This document shows positions 29,929 through 42,613 of a stretch of DNA of 64,000 bases, piece by piece. A program made the position numbers and the translations under genes. The stretch spans positions 4,712,001 to 4,776,000 of the forward strand of contig JAPFFF010000006.1 of assembly GCA_039105265.1 (NCBI GenBank). The letters are read 5' to 3'. How positions within the stretch are numbered: position 1 is the stretch's first letter; each line of letters starts with the position of its first letter. The notes beneath the pieces are model-generated. The model searched no databases and had not been told where the DNA came from. It saw only the letters and a program-made list of their open reading frames with translations. The DNA comes from Tritrichomonas musculus. Lineage: Eukaryota; Parabasalia; Tritrichomonadida; Tritrichomonadidae.

Positions 29929-31362
29929 ATGCTTTTCACATTTTTGTTTACATTATTTATCAAATCAGAAATTTTAAATCCAGTCATTCTCGTTCCTGGC
30001 CTTTATGGCTCAAATTTATATGTAACGTATGGTCCAGAAATCGAAGTTCCTTGGTATTGCCCAAAGCAAATGGATGATGAATTATTATGGATTGGAAGTA
30101 AATTTATAATACCGCCATTAATGAATTGCGCCTGCATTGTATCAACAACAAAATTCGATAACGAGACAAATCAAGTTCACAATCAACCTGGAGTTTCTAT
30201 CAACGTACACGACTTCGGTGGCATTGGATCGGTTGATTACATCATCAAAATGCAAAGCAAATATCATCAAAACGAAAATTCAACATCTGATAAAAACTTT
30301 AAAGATACTTTTAAAAACAAAATCTCAAATCTTCACTTTTTCGATAATTTCCATACATTTATTGAATTTTTTGAGAGCAAAGGCTATACTGTTGGACAGA
30401 ATTTCTTCGTGGCTCCTTACGATTGGAGAATGGGGCCATTGTACACCGATGACTTTTGGCCCCTTTTACGAGAATTAATAGAAAATGCGTATAAAAAGTC
30501 GCATGGTAAAAAAATTACATTAATTGGTTTTTCAATGGGAACATTTATGATACAACAATTTTTAGCTGCTGATAAACTTATTAAAAAAGCAAGATATGAA
30601 AGGATTTTTAATCCTTATACGAGAATTTTAACATCTGTTAAAGATCCTAAAGTTGTTGTTTCTGAAAAATGGAAAAGAAAATACATTGAAAAAGTTATAT
30701 TTTTGGCGCCAAGTTTTGGAGGTAGTTTAGCAATATATGATGCTATTCAAATGCGATATTCGCCATTAACACCATCTTTTAGAAACGAATACATCTCAGA
30801 TGTTGTAACTAGTTTACCAAGTATTCATTCGCATCTTTTAAATCATGTAATATTTAATAACGTTAGTGTTGCAAGAGGTCCAGACGGTGAAAATTATACA
30901 GCAAAGAACTTTCGAGATTTAATATCTAATTATTCACACATTCGAGAAGAATTTGTGCCAATATTAGATATCACTCAAGGATTACAGAAAAATGCACCAA
31001 TTGACATTGGCGAAAAGATTCCATTAATGGTAATATATAACTCAAAAGTACCAACAATGTCTTTCCTTGATTTCAATCGAGGTTGGGAAAAAGATCCGGT
31101 TCGTTATTACGAAGAAGTTGGAGATGGGACAATTCCGGCAAGAGGGCCGAGATACATCTGCAATCATTGGGATTCATCTCATCGTCCTTTAGTTTGCATT
31201 GATTTGCAAAATCGAGATTCGAAACATTATAAGCATTCAGCTCTTGTGAGCAATCTTGACGTGCTCAAATTAATATACAATGCAACAGTCAACTTAAATT
31301 TAAACTCTGAGATTTGGTGGAAGAAAAATGGCCCTATAAATATTGAATTAAATGAAAAATGA
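29929..31362 (+). CDS. Lecithin:cholesterol acyltransferase (LCAT) family protein
   Basis: I choose the ATG at 29929: the codon at 29899 is TTG, and TCATTTCATAAA directly precedes 29929. The 477-residue product starts with a short hydrophobic signal sequence (MLFTFLFTLFIKSE) and then PVILVPGLYGS, the oxyanion-hole/lid region. The nucleophile lies in LIGFSMGTF (Ser about 202; family usual is GHSMG), with Asp about 399 in VGDGTIPARG and His about 436 in KHSALVSN. It is expected to move or hydrolyse phospholipid acyl chains in the secretory path, a lysosome-like compartment or outside the cell. The frame is intact, and it is one of the few clearly enzymatic genes here. Confidence 0.88.
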   Translation: MLFTFLFTLFIKSEILNPVILVPGLYGSNLYVTYGPEIEVPWYCPKQMDDELLWIGSKFIIPPLMNCACIVSTTKFDNETNQVHNQPGVSINVHDFGGIGSVDYIIKMQSKYHQNENSTSDKNFKDTFKNKISNLHFFDNFHTFIEFFESKGYTVGQNFFVAPYDWRMGPLYTDDFWPLLRELIENAYKKSHGKKITLIGFSMGTFMIQQFLAADKLIKKARYERIFNPYTRILTSVKDPKVVVSEKWKRKYIEKVIFLAPSFGGSLAIYDAIQMRYSPLTPSFRNEYISDVVTSLPSIHSHLLNHVIFNNVSVARGPDGENYTAKNFRDLISNYSHIREEFVPILDITQGLQKNAPIDIGEKIPLMVIYNSKVPTMSFLDFNRGWEKDPVRYYEEVGDGTIPARGPRYICNHWDSSHRPLVCIDLQNRDSKHYKHSALVSNLDVLKLIYNATVNLNLNSEIWWKKNGPINIELNEK

Positions 31363-31688
31363 GCATAGATATTAAAATTGTTTATTCTGATTTCATATAC
31401 CAATTTTTGATTTTTAAATGTTTTTATTTGTTCTTTTATTATCACTTCAAAAGATTTCTTATACAATTTTATGATGAATATATCATAGAGGAGGAAAATA
31501 AAAGGTTGCTTATCTGTTCTTTTTGTATTATCAGGAAAATGTTCCTTTTGAAATAACAATAAGTTCAAACTCTTTTTCATCCTGAAAAAAAGTAATTTTG
31601 AACCATTCATGCAGGTTTTTCTAAAACTTCAAGATTTCTTTTATATATTTGTATTCCATCTTCAAAAGGATAATTTTCAAAGCTTTTT
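31363..31688. other. Short gap between convergent genes
   Basis: T- and A-rich with only chance open frames; it should hold the 3' ends of both neighbours. Confidence 0.5.
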
Positions 31689-33335
31689 TTATATATTTTT
31701 ATAAGAACCAAAAAATTCGATTTCTGATAATAGGAAGTTGAAGTTATTCCATCTGTCAGTTATTTCTTTTATTCGAATGAAACGATAAAAATTGCTTGAA
31801 ATATTTGTGCACGTGAATGTGCAACTTTTACCATAACCATGTAAGCTCGTGTCATTCGATTTGTTATCAATGAGATCCCATGCTTGCTTATCATTTGATC
31901 CTTCAATTATCCATGATTTTGGCTGCCCATCACAATGTCCCAATTCACTTTCTGGAACCGAAAAATAGTATTTAGAGAAATTCACTCGTTTATCTTTAAA
32001 GTCAAAAATAATATAATTATTTTGTACATTTTCAAGTCTGAAATCTGTACGTTTTGATTTATCAAATAAATTCTTGATTTCACCACAATTAACTATTGAT
32101 GTTTCCACATCAACGAGTTTTGATTCGTAAGGGTTCCCATTGACATTTGATATGCTTCTTAAAAACTCGAAAATGCCATTCTCACACTTGAATGTTGCAC
32201 TAATTTTTTTAAATGTATTGCTTAATTGATTTATTAAATCATCTTTTTGACGCAACTTTTCATTGAAACTGTTTTCCAAGTCTCTCATCTTCTGATCAAA
32301 CAGCGAAGCTTGTTCCTGAAGCTTTCTTTCATTTTCAGTTTTAGAACGATTTAATTCCTCCAAAATTTTATTTTTTTCATCAAAGATCAATCTATTAAAC
32401 TCTTCTTTTAGCTCATTTCTTAAATTGTTTAATTCTCCTGTAAATTCTTCTTTTTGTTCAGTTTTTAATTTGTTTAATTCGCCTGTAAATTCTTCTTTTT
32501 GCTTGTCTTTTAATTCAGCCAAATTTTGTTCGCATTTATTTTTAACGTCATTGATTGAATTGGCAAAATGTTCGTTATTTTCACGTATGAACTGTTCTTT
32601 TTGTATTATTTCACTCTGCATCTCGTATATTTTCTTATGATATTGTGTATTGATGAAGTGAAAATCAAATTTGTTTGAATATTTGTCAGAAAATAAGTCT
32701 TTCAAAAAGTTAGCATGTTCGTTGCATAAATCAATGTTTTCGAATAAAACTGATGCTTTTTTGCCATGATGGTCAAGACATTTGAACAAAAATTGAACAA
32801 CTTCTGAATTTGTATGATTATCATTTTTCAATTGATATTTGGTCAGCACTCGAGAAAGAAAAGGAATGGGAAATGAAACTAGTCTTTCGTCTTGAATATA
32901 TTCAGGTAGATAATTGGATATGATATCTTCGTATTGTTCGGTGCTAGATGTTTGCTCATCTGGATTCATTGTTAAAAATTGAATTACAAAATCATTACGA
33001 TGAGCTGAAATATAGTCCTCTGTAGCTTTAACTAAACTAGGAACTTTAAATTTGCTTGATAATTTGTGAATTTCAAGTACATTTTTGTTATTGAGTGTAA
33101 TATCTGTTTTTTGGCAATAGTTAATAAAATCTTTAATCGAATCTTCAGATATAATTGATTCATCATTGAGTTCATCGGATATATTTATGTCTAATTGCTG
33201 ATTTTATATATTGGAATGAAAATACTCGGAAAAGCAATTGAAGAGAAATATATTAAATGGGTACTTCTTGTCACAATATACAAAGGAGTGCGTTGCTGGT
33301 AAATTGCAATGAACATCAGTACTGTTTTGATTCAT
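31689..33335 (-). pseudogene. BTB-like, coiled-coil and F5/8C-like protein gene with one in-frame stop
   Basis: An intact frame runs from 33335 to 31689 except for a TAA at 33204-33206. The first 43 codons (MNQNSTDVHCNLPATHSFVY) and the next 78 (ISEDSIKDFINYCQKTDITL, then VLEIHKLSSKFKVPSLVKAT) form the BTB-like module typical of trichomonads. A long Glu/Lys/Asn coiled coil follows (about codons 255-370). The C-terminal 150 residues resemble an F5/8 type C (discoidin) domain (WDLIDNKSND, YRFIRIKEITDRWNNFNFLL, EIEFFGS). Translation could restart at the ATG at 32969, giving 426 residues that lack the BTB-like part. Whether the stop is real or an error cannot be judged here. Confidence 0.75.
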
Positions 33336-33747
33336 CGAAAATTTTAAAAATTTTTGCCATATAAATTCTATATGTTATTTTGCACCAGAAAATAAACAAA
33401 TATTTTCATTTTTAATGTATCAATATCAGTGTTGTATATTGAATTATCTCCAATTGTTGAAAACGATGATGGTATTATTAAAATATCCAAAAGTTGGCAT
33501 TAATAAAAAAAAAACTTTACTTCCAATTGATGTTATTGATGAAGAAATTTTTATTTTCGTTAATTTCAAGATTTTTTAATTCCTTCAAAAACATGTAAAC
33601 CAAATGAAGAAGAATTAATTATTTAATTGTTTTAATGCTATACGTTTATAAATGGCTCTATCATCAATTGAAATTATGGGAGAAAAAATTTCAACTTTTT
33701 ATAAAAATTTACAAAATATAAATGAATAGGAGTAATAACAAGATTTT
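33336..33747. other. Intergenic region
   Basis: AT-rich; one weak BspA-like patch near 33430-33580 reads, on the minus strand, as degenerate LRR-like sequence with stops. Nothing else is seen. Confidence 0.35.
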
Positions 33748-35628
33748 TTACTTATGAAACTTTTTAGCTTCATTTCTAATCAGATTATTTCTAGCATTTT
33801 GAACCACATATTCATGATTCACAACCTTACCAGTACCACCATTATAAGCAACGAAACTATTTTTGAGATCAAGTTTAGAAAAAACATTTGTATTCAATAG
33901 CATCGAGAAAGCTTGATAGTCATCAAGGAAACAAACATAGATATAAACGTCCATAGATTCAAAAACTTTGTCTATTTTTCCAATTGCATTAATATTAATA
34001 TCTTTTAGAGACAAGAAAAACTCGGCCACGTCGTAACGTTTATTTTTAAAAGCAATCATTAAAGGCGTCAATGTCAAATCTTTTTCAATTTTTTTAGAGG
34101 AATTCAATACATTTTTATTCATTTGGTAAGTTTTTTTAACTATTTCAAAATCAGCATTCACAGTCACATAATGCAAAGGCGTGATGTCTCTATAATATTT
34201 ATACTCATCGATACCCAAATCCAAAATTTTCTTCAAAATGTCCCAATTTCCTTTTTCTGAAGCAGCAAGGAAGCACAATTGAAGTTGTTTTGAAGATAAC
34301 TCTCCCACTTTTTCAATGGCCCATTCAAATAAAATTGAATTGTTCATCTCACATATAGCACAAAGAGATCTATCAGTAAATATATTTACATCGTTATCGT
34401 TACATAATTGATATATGAAATCCATGATTTTATAATTCGAAGTTTTTATGGCTCGAGTAAATAATTTTTGATAATAAGAAAGATCAAACAAATTTTTATT
34501 TTCAGTTAGCCATTGAAAAAGTTCACCATTATGAAACAGAAAGGCAGCTTCAAGAGAAGAATTATTTTGAAATTCACCAGAAAAACAATTGTTCTGATCA
34601 CAGATATGAACAATTTCATAATTCTGTCCCATGACTGCAAAAATTGGAAGATCGTCACTTTGAATTGCATGCTTCAAAAGGAGGTACTTGAAACATTTTA
34701 TTGATCCAAAATATGCAGCAATATCCAACAGACACATTTTGAAGTTGAACAAAGACTCAGAATCATGAAGAGTCATCTCCAAGTTCAAATAATGATCTTC
34801 AGAATTAATCATGATTTGTTGTAACTTTTCAACATCGTCATTATACATGATTGAAAAAATCGGATCGTCATCGGTTGGTGTCATCGTTTTTGTGCAATTT
34901 AAATAGTAATAAATTTCAAGATTTTCTCGATACAAATCATATTTGATATTTCTTTGCCGCATTTCAATCATGATTCGTTGATTCAATGGAATGTAAGCGT
35001 AATACGACAAAAATTTAAATTCTGGCTTGTGATCATACATATAATGCTGGCCCTTTTCTAATGATATTCGTTCTTGATCACAATTGAAAATTTGTATGAA
35101 TGGAAATGTGAGTGAAACTTTTTGTATAAAATCCAAAACTTTCTTGATTATATCGTCTTTGGTCGATGTGTAGCACATACTATAGAGAAGATTAACTAAT
35201 ACTGAACCTTCTATTTCGGTCGCAATCGATGATAATAGATTAATTGCAATATCAAAATTTGAATCATTATTTAGTTCTATGAACAAAGATTCTAGTGTTA
35301 AAAGTAGTTCATAAGACGTTTCTAATGAATCAAAATCAGTTTGACGTAAAAAATTTAAAAAACTCGTAAAATTTAATTTCTCGGAAATTTTGGTGAAAAA
35401 ATTAAAATTACTTTTTGTGACAATGATGTCCTTATTATTTAAGATGAGTTCAATTCGGTTGAGATCTTTTTGATCTAAAATTAATTCATCAAATTGAAAT
35501 TTTTTAGAATACTGATCACTTTTTTTGGCAAGAGGTTTAAGACTTGATGCTATTTTTTCTTTGCATGATACAATAAAATCTTTTGATAAGATATCTTCTG
35601 AGGTAGGATGATAAAAGGTAATTTCCAT
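33748..35628 (-). CDS. DUF3447-type ankyrin-repeat protein
   Basis: A 626-residue protein from the ATG at 35628. The N-terminal 280 residues are helical, and the first 40 are unlike the usual family start. From about residue 285 come ankyrin-like repeats: FKMCLLDIAAYFGSIKCFKY, then CFLAASEKGNWDILKKILDL, ITPLHYVTVNADFEIVKKTY and LTPLMIAFKNKRYDVAEFFL. Such proteins are a very large family in trichomonads, thought to be protein-interaction scaffolds, with few assigned functions. No signal peptide or membrane segment. The frame is intact. Confidence 0.8.
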   Translation of the reverse strand: MEITFYHPTSEDILSKDFIVSCKEKIASSLKPLAKKSDQYSKKFQFDELILDQKDLNRIELILNNKDIIVTKSNFNFFTKISEKLNFTSFLNFLRQTDFDSLETSYELLLTLESLFIELNNDSNFDIAINLLSSIATEIEGSVLVNLLYSMCYTSTKDDIIKKVLDFIQKVSLTFPFIQIFNCDQERISLEKGQHYMYDHKPEFKFLSYYAYIPLNQRIMIEMRQRNIKYDLYRENLEIYYYLNCTKTMTPTDDDPIFSIMYNDDVEKLQQIMINSEDHYLNLEMTLHDSESLFNFKMCLLDIAAYFGSIKCFKYLLLKHAIQSDDLPIFAVMGQNYEIVHICDQNNCFSGEFQNNSSLEAAFLFHNGELFQWLTENKNLFDLSYYQKLFTRAIKTSNYKIMDFIYQLCNDNDVNIFTDRSLCAICEMNNSILFEWAIEKVGELSSKQLQLCFLAASEKGNWDILKKILDLGIDEYKYYRDITPLHYVTVNADFEIVKKTYQMNKNVLNSSKKIEKDLTLTPLMIAFKNKRYDVAEFFLSLKDININAIGKIDKVFESMDVYIYVCFLDDYQAFSMLLNTNVFSKLDLKNSFVAYNGGTGKVVNHEYVVQNARNNLIRNEAKKFHK

Positions 35629-37157
35629 TTAATAAAGTTCTCCTCAGAATTTCTCTCAAATGTAAACTTAAAATCAAATGGCAGACGGTAGTTTTTTCTC
35701 TCAATTTTAATTGACAAAAAAAATATGTTTCAATTTATATTTGATTTTAAATATTCACACAATTATTTATTCATCTATATATAATTTGAATGATTAAAAA
35801 CTTTATAGAAAAACATGATCATCAACCAGGCATTACACTTTTTAGCCATGTTCAATTAATCTAAGTTCTACAAGCCAACACAAAAGATTGCCCAGTCGAG
35901 TTTTATGCAAAATGACGTATTATTATAGAAGAAGATATTATTTAATTTGGTCAACCAGATAAGAAACAAATAGGAAAGGATGTAATGACTTTTCGACCAA
36001 AGAACTGCAGTTTGTATTAGAAATCATGAAGCTTATCTGAGAAAAAAAATGGATTTTTTATTTTTCGAAGATTTACAATTGTTAACTTTTTGAATAAAAA
36101 TATTTTAATTTTTTCACTTTTTGAAGCAGATCAAAAATCGGACGATTTTTCAATGTAAAAGTGTGAATTTTGAATTAAAATTTTTGAGTTTTTTCTTTAT
36201 TTTTAAAATTTTATATTCAAATTTATTCAATTCACCGTCAGACTTTTGACTTCCAGTTTATATTTTTATAGATGTACAGAAACCAAGATCTTGCCAATAT
36301 TTTGACTTATTTTTATATTTATATTATTTAAAAAAATTTATATAATTCATATTTGTACTTTAATAAATGAATTGATCGTACAATTTTAAGATATTTATAT
36401 TTTTTGTAAAACGGTTTATTTGAAAATTGATAATATTATTTTAAAATTTGTGAATTTTTATTCAATTTGAATCAAAGTTATTTTTTAAATTTTTAAAATT
36501 TTAAGGTTTAACTTTTTCAAACAAAAAAATGAAAAAAGCATGATATTAAAGTAGGAAAAAAAAAATCATGCGATCTGATTTTTTTCAAAATTAAATATCT
36601 ACTTACTTACATGACAAAGCATATTATATGTTCTTAATAACTCATAAATTTGGGCCAATTTTTTGTTATAACACAATCTTTTTATATCTTGGTTAAATAG
36701 CTTTTTTACATGATATTATATTCAATTTATATTTTATTAATGATTATTGAATTATCGAAAATTGAATATTTAATGATTTGATTGAGATATTGATATTTTA
36801 AGTGTTAATAACAATTCATTGAAAAAGTTATGTTTTTGTACATCTATTTTTATTAAAACATGATTATTCCGTTATTTGAAAATTATATGAATTTATTTTA
36901 TATATATTTATTTTTTATTGCATTTTAATAAACATATCTTATATAAGACTTGTATATCTGATTCATACAAAGTAAGATATAATCAATAAGATTTTTTCTG
37001 GAAAAATCAATTTTATCCAAAACAATATGATGAGGTTCGTTGCTATCTATGGTCAAAACTGCTTTTCCATAATATTAATGCTGCAAACCAAATGATTCAT
37101 TAAAATTTGAAAGAAATTTTGAGAAAAAGTGTCAAAATTCAATAAAGAAAGAAAAGA
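35629..37157. other. 1.5-kb intergenic region with a possible gene relic
   Basis: Very AT-rich. At about 35870-36020 the plus strand shows a compositionally gene-like patch (KDCPVEFYAK, then FGQPDKKQIGKDVMTFRPKN) broken by stops; I do not recognise it. The rest shows nothing. Confidence 0.35.
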
Positions 37158-40100
37158 ATGGATTCCCTAAAAATCAAAGATATAGATTATTTTGTGTCCA
37201 GAAATGATCCAGAAATTCTTTCAAATTATGAGATTATCGATTCAACAAGATTATTATATAAAAACAAAAACATATTTTATGCAAATATCGAAAATGTAAT
37301 ACTTAAAATTGATGAGTTTAAAGTAACAACAGGAATTATGATTGGGAGATTTTTTATTACTAAAGGAGTTTTATTTTTATTTATTTTGGATAATCAAATT
37401 ATTATTATAAATAGAACTGATTTTCAATTATTACAGCCATTTTTTCTCAAAAATAAAAGTAATGTTCGATTATATTTTTTAGATGATGAGTGCAAAAAAG
37501 ATTTTGAACAAATGATAGCAAATAATTATCCTTTAATTAACAACAAAAAAGATAATTTTGATCATAAAAATTTAAATCAAGAAATAATATGCCAACTTAT
37601 CAAATTAATTATTACAAAAAGTCAAATTCGAACCCAAAATCGATATAAAGAAAATAAACAAAATTTCATTCCAACTGATTTCAGATTCAATTTAACCGAT
37701 TTCATTGAAATCTCTCAAATGGGAGTGAATGTAGAATATTCTGCTAAAATTTGTTTATATTTTAACATTAAAGATCAATTTCTTTATGTTTTAAAAAGTT
37801 TTAAAAAATATGATAGCGAACTAAAACGACAATATGATCACGAAATAGCATTTTACGAATCGATTAACAACGAAAATCCACTTGTTTCGAAATGTTATGG
37901 GAAAATGCATACATTAAAAGAAGAAATTATAATTATTGAATACATAGAAGGACCAACATTATTGGATTTTATAAAAAAATTGAATGAAAAAATTTCATTT
38001 AATGACTTATTTAGAATTGTTTGTCAGATTATCATAGCAATTGAATATGCTCAAAAGAAAGGCTTCGTACTGAGGGATTTAAAGCCAAATAACATCATTA
38101 TTGATTCTCAAAATGATGCTATTTTCATCGATTTTGATCGATCAAGGCAAATTTTGGATGAAGAGGAAAATACAGGAAATATTGGAAGTGATTTGTATGC
38201 TGCTCCTGAAATATATTTAAAAAATGAATTTTCAATGAAATCAGACATTTTTTCACTGGGGAAAATAATTGAATTCATTTTAATGAAAATTGAAAGTAAA
38301 AAAGATTTCGAACTTTTTATTAATGAATATAATTTAGAATACAAAAAACTTGTTGAAATTAAAAACAAGTCAATTAAGGAAGAAGCAAGTATGAGACCTG
38401 ATATCAGTAACATTGTGGAAGATATTTTTCTTTTCAATCCAATAACAAAACCAAATAGTAAAACAACAATAATTTTGAATGATTTATTTTCAAAACGAAT
38501 TAAATTAATTGAACCATTTATTAAAGCATCAAATGATTTTTTAAATTGTATGAAACAAGTTTATTTTATTAAGAAGGATGAAGATAATAAAGATGTTTCA
38601 CTCAATTTTGATAAAACAATTCATTATTTGTCAATTTTAGCTGATCAAAATGATTCAAATGCACAATGCATTCTTGGCGGTATTTATTTACAAGATGAAC
38701 TTGCACCATTAGATATCACTAAAGCAATTTATTATTTAATGCTTTCAACAGATCAGAATAATGCATATGCTCAATTCTTGCTTGGAGATCTTTATTGTTC
38801 TCCATTAATAAATCATCAAGACATCGAAAAAGCGATTCATTATTTGACTCTTTCATCAAATCAAAATAATGCAGAAGCGCAATTTCTTCTTGGCTTTATT
38901 TATTATGAAGGAAAATATGTTTTACGAGATATTAAAAAAGCATTGAATTTCTTTACTCTCTCATTAAAACAAAATAATTCAAAAGCTGCATTGTATATTG
39001 GATATGTATATTACAAACACCTGATGTAACCCCTGATATTAATAAAGCAATTCATTATTTTACAATTTCATCAGATCTTAATAATGCAAATGCTTCATAT
39101 CTTCTTGGTGACATTTATTATAATAATAAATTTGTTCCAATGAATATCAATAAAGCAATTCATTACTTTACACTTTCAGCAAAATTAAAATTTCCACTTG
39201 CTGAATTGACACTTGGATACATTTATTATAATGGTGAATTTGTATCAAAAAATATTGATAAAGCAATTCATTATTTTATGAATGCTTCCGATCATAATGA
39301 TCCAACTGCACAATATTTTCTTGGCTTTATTTACAATGATGAAAATTATGCTTTAAAAGATATTAATAAAGCAATCCATTATTTAACACTTTCATCAAAT
39401 CAAAATTTTGATGAAGCACAATTCCTTCTAGGTGAAATATATTATAATGGAAAGCAAGGAACAAAAAATATTAATAAAGCAATTCATTATTTGGCACTTT
39501 CATCTGATCAAAATAATCCAAGAGCGCAATTATATCTTGGTGAAATTTATTATCAAGGCATTTATGTTTCACAAGATATACAAAAAGCAATTCATTACTT
39601 AACACAATCAGCAGATCAAAATAATCCTGATTCTCAGTTTTATCTTGGTGAGATATATTATAAAGGAATATATGTACAACTTGATATTAATAAGGCAATT
39701 CATTATTTGACACTTTCATCTAATCAAAATAATTCTGATTCTTTATATTATCTAGCTGAAATCTATTATCTTGCAAAATATTTGCCTCGAGATAACATAA
39801 AAGTTGTTAAGTATTTAACACTTTCAGCTGATTTAGGAAACACAAATGCTCAGATTCGATTAAGTTATCTTTACTTTACTGGTAATGGAGTTCATATGAA
39901 TATAGATAAAGCAATTCATTATTTGACTCTTTCAGCAGACCAAAATAATAATGAAGCACAATATATTCTTGGCATAATTTTATATAATGGCAAATTCATG
40001 CAAAGAGATATTTCTAGAGCAATTAATTATTTGACACTTTCTTCAAATCAAAATAATTCAAAAGCACAATATATTCTAGGTAAAATTTATTATGATGGTA

Positions 40101-41464
40101 AATATATTCCAAGAGATATTGGTAAATCAATTCATTTCTTAACACTTTCAGCAAATCAAAATAATTCAACAGCACAATACTTTCTTGGTAAAATTTATTA
40201 TGATGACAAATATGTTCCTAGAGATATTAATAAATCAATTCTTTATTTAACGCTTTCATCGAATTTAAACAATGAAGAAGCACAATTATTTCTTGGTGAA
40301 ATTTATTACTTTGGAAAAAATATTCAACAAGATATTTATAAATCAATTCATTATTTAACGCTTTCATCTAATCAAAAAAATGCAGAAGCACAATATTGCT
40401 TAGGATATATTTACAGTTTTTCACCATTTGTAAAGAGAGATATAAATAAATCAATTCATTATTTAACTTTATCTTCCAATCAAAATAATGAAATAGCACA
40501 ATATCTTCTCGGTGTTATTTATTTAGAAGACAAATATGTTCCTCGTGATATTAACAAAGCAATTCATTATTTTACACTTTCTGCCAGTAGAAATTATTCA
40601 CACGCACAATATTGTCTAGGTGAAATCTATATGGATGCAAAATATGTTTTTCGTGACATAAATAAGTCAATTTATTATTTAACACTTTCATCAAATCAAA
40701 ATAATTCACAAGCTCAATATCTTCTTGGTGAAGTTTATTATTATGGAAAATATTTGCAGCGTGATATTAAAAAAGCAATTTTCCATCTAACACTTGCATC
40801 TAAACAAGATAATTGGTATGCAAATTATTTATTAGGAGAAATTTATTATACAAATAAATATATTCCTCGTGATATTAATAAATCCATACATTACTTTAAA
40901 GAAGCATCATGTTTTAATGATAATCGAGCCAAAAATTATCTTGGAATTATATATAAAAATGGTGATGGTGTTAAAAAAAATATTGTTAAATCTATTGAAT
41001 ATTTTGAAGAAGCAATTTTGCAGAAAAATGATCCAATCTCATGTTATAATTTAGCTAGAATAATGTATTTTGGTATTGATATTGAATCAAACGTATTATA
41101 TGCAATTGAACTATTAAGAAAAATATCAAAGTCTTTGAAATTTTTGGTTGGTATTTTTCTATTTTATATATATAAATGGGGTGAACAAACACTGATTAAT
41201 GACAATAAAGATTTATTCTCTAGTAAAATCAGTATTGAATTCGAATATTCAAAACATGAATTTGATTCTCTTTTACAGCAAAAAGTAAAAAAATTTTTAG
41301 TTGAATATGACTTGATTTATGAGATTGATGTTAGTCCGGTTAATGATTTCTTCTCCTTCATATTGAACGAAAATGCAAACAGCCAAAAGCCAAAAGTAAA
41401 TTCAGATGATCCATTTTTAAGAGAAATTAATGAATTTTTTTATGCAGGATTTTATAATGATTAA
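37158..41464 (+). pseudogene. Protein kinase with about 25 Sel1-type repeats, one frameshift
   Basis: Residues 1-620 from the ATG at 37158 include an N-terminal PH-like segment, a kinase domain (about 190-440: YVLKSFKKYD, FVLRDLKPNNIIID, FIDFDRSR, SDLYAAPEIYL) and the first Sel1 repeats. At about 39012-39028 the frame changes once; the next frame continues the repeats without loss (TPDVTPDINKAIHYF) to 41464. Each repeat is about 36 residues (AIHYLTLSSNQNNAEAQFLLG, IYYxGKYV-RDINK). The kinase keeps the Lys, HRD-type Asp and metal-binding Asp, although DFG reads DFD, as in related trichomonad kinases. Sel1 repeats usually form an adaptor solenoid. The shift could be a mutation or a base-calling error. 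Confidence 0.8.
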
Positions 41465-42613
41465 ACCTGAAAACGGCTGTTTTTATATATATATAATTTA
41501 TAATGAAAAAAATAGATCTGGAATTGATATCAATTAGAGAAAAAAAAAATTCACAAAGTATTTTAAGTATTTACAATTTATATTTATTCTAAAATTATTA
41601 TATTAAAAACAATTTTTAAATTTATTATTTATATCGAAAAATAAAAATTATTGATAAAGATAATTGTATTTGGATTTAATAAAAGAAATCACGTTTGGAC
41701 TTCACCTTAAATCTCTCTCAATTTTTTCTTATAGTTTATAGAATTTAATAACGAATAAAATATTGAATGAATCTTTTATATTTTATAAAATTTTATAACA
41801 ACAAATTTCATTTTTTAACTTAATTCACTGGAGAACGTACACATATTTTACTTATCCCATATTCTCATATTATTAGTGGTTAATAATAATATTTCATACT
41901 TTGCAAATTCATGAGTTTTTTCAAACAGAATGGCAATTATTGTTTTCGACTCATGAAAAAAGCATGCTTATATCAAAATCATCAAAGCAAGTTTCTAAAG
42001 ATTATTATTAATCGGATCTTATAGATTTTAGGAAATTTTCTGTATGTGATATAGACCGAGAGAAAGTTGTTTATAAATCTAAAATATTTTGCAAAAATGA
42101 AGAATAAGAAGATATAGATGGGTGATAATGCTTAATTAAGCATTTAATTTGCCAAATTTGATAAAAATTGATTTACAATAAAATCATGATCTTCTACATA
42201 ATTTATGGACAAAGATAATATGGAGCATTTTTTGTGATTTATTTAATATTAAGTTGAAAGATCTGAATCTCAACTTTGATCTAAGTGAACAACAATTAAC
42301 TAAATCTTCGTATAATTTTGATGATGAAAATTATGAAATATCCAAACCTAGAATTAAAAAGAAAGTTTAATTTATCCTTTTATTACTCGTCACTGCCATA
42401 ATGAACATAAAATTAAATGTGCATTTGTATATTAAAAGTATATGATTACTATGAGAATGAACAATTTTAATAATATAAAAGATTACCAATATTCAGTAGA
42501 TATCAATTTATTTTTTATGTTATTTGCTAAATTGGATAATGATATATAAGATCCGATTATTTTTTGATCTAAAAAAAAAAAAAACAAAAAAGAATAAATT
42601 AAATGTTTTATTC
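41465..42613. other. Intergenic region with possible relic and weak inverted repeat
   Basis: At about 42050-42370 the plus strand has gene-like fragments with stops (FSVCDIDREKVVYKSKIFCK, LNLNFDLSEQQLTKSSYNF). TAATCGGATCTTATA at about 42008-42022 is repeated inverted at about 42544-42558, so a decayed 550-bp inverted-repeat element is possible. No intact gene. Confidence 0.35.
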
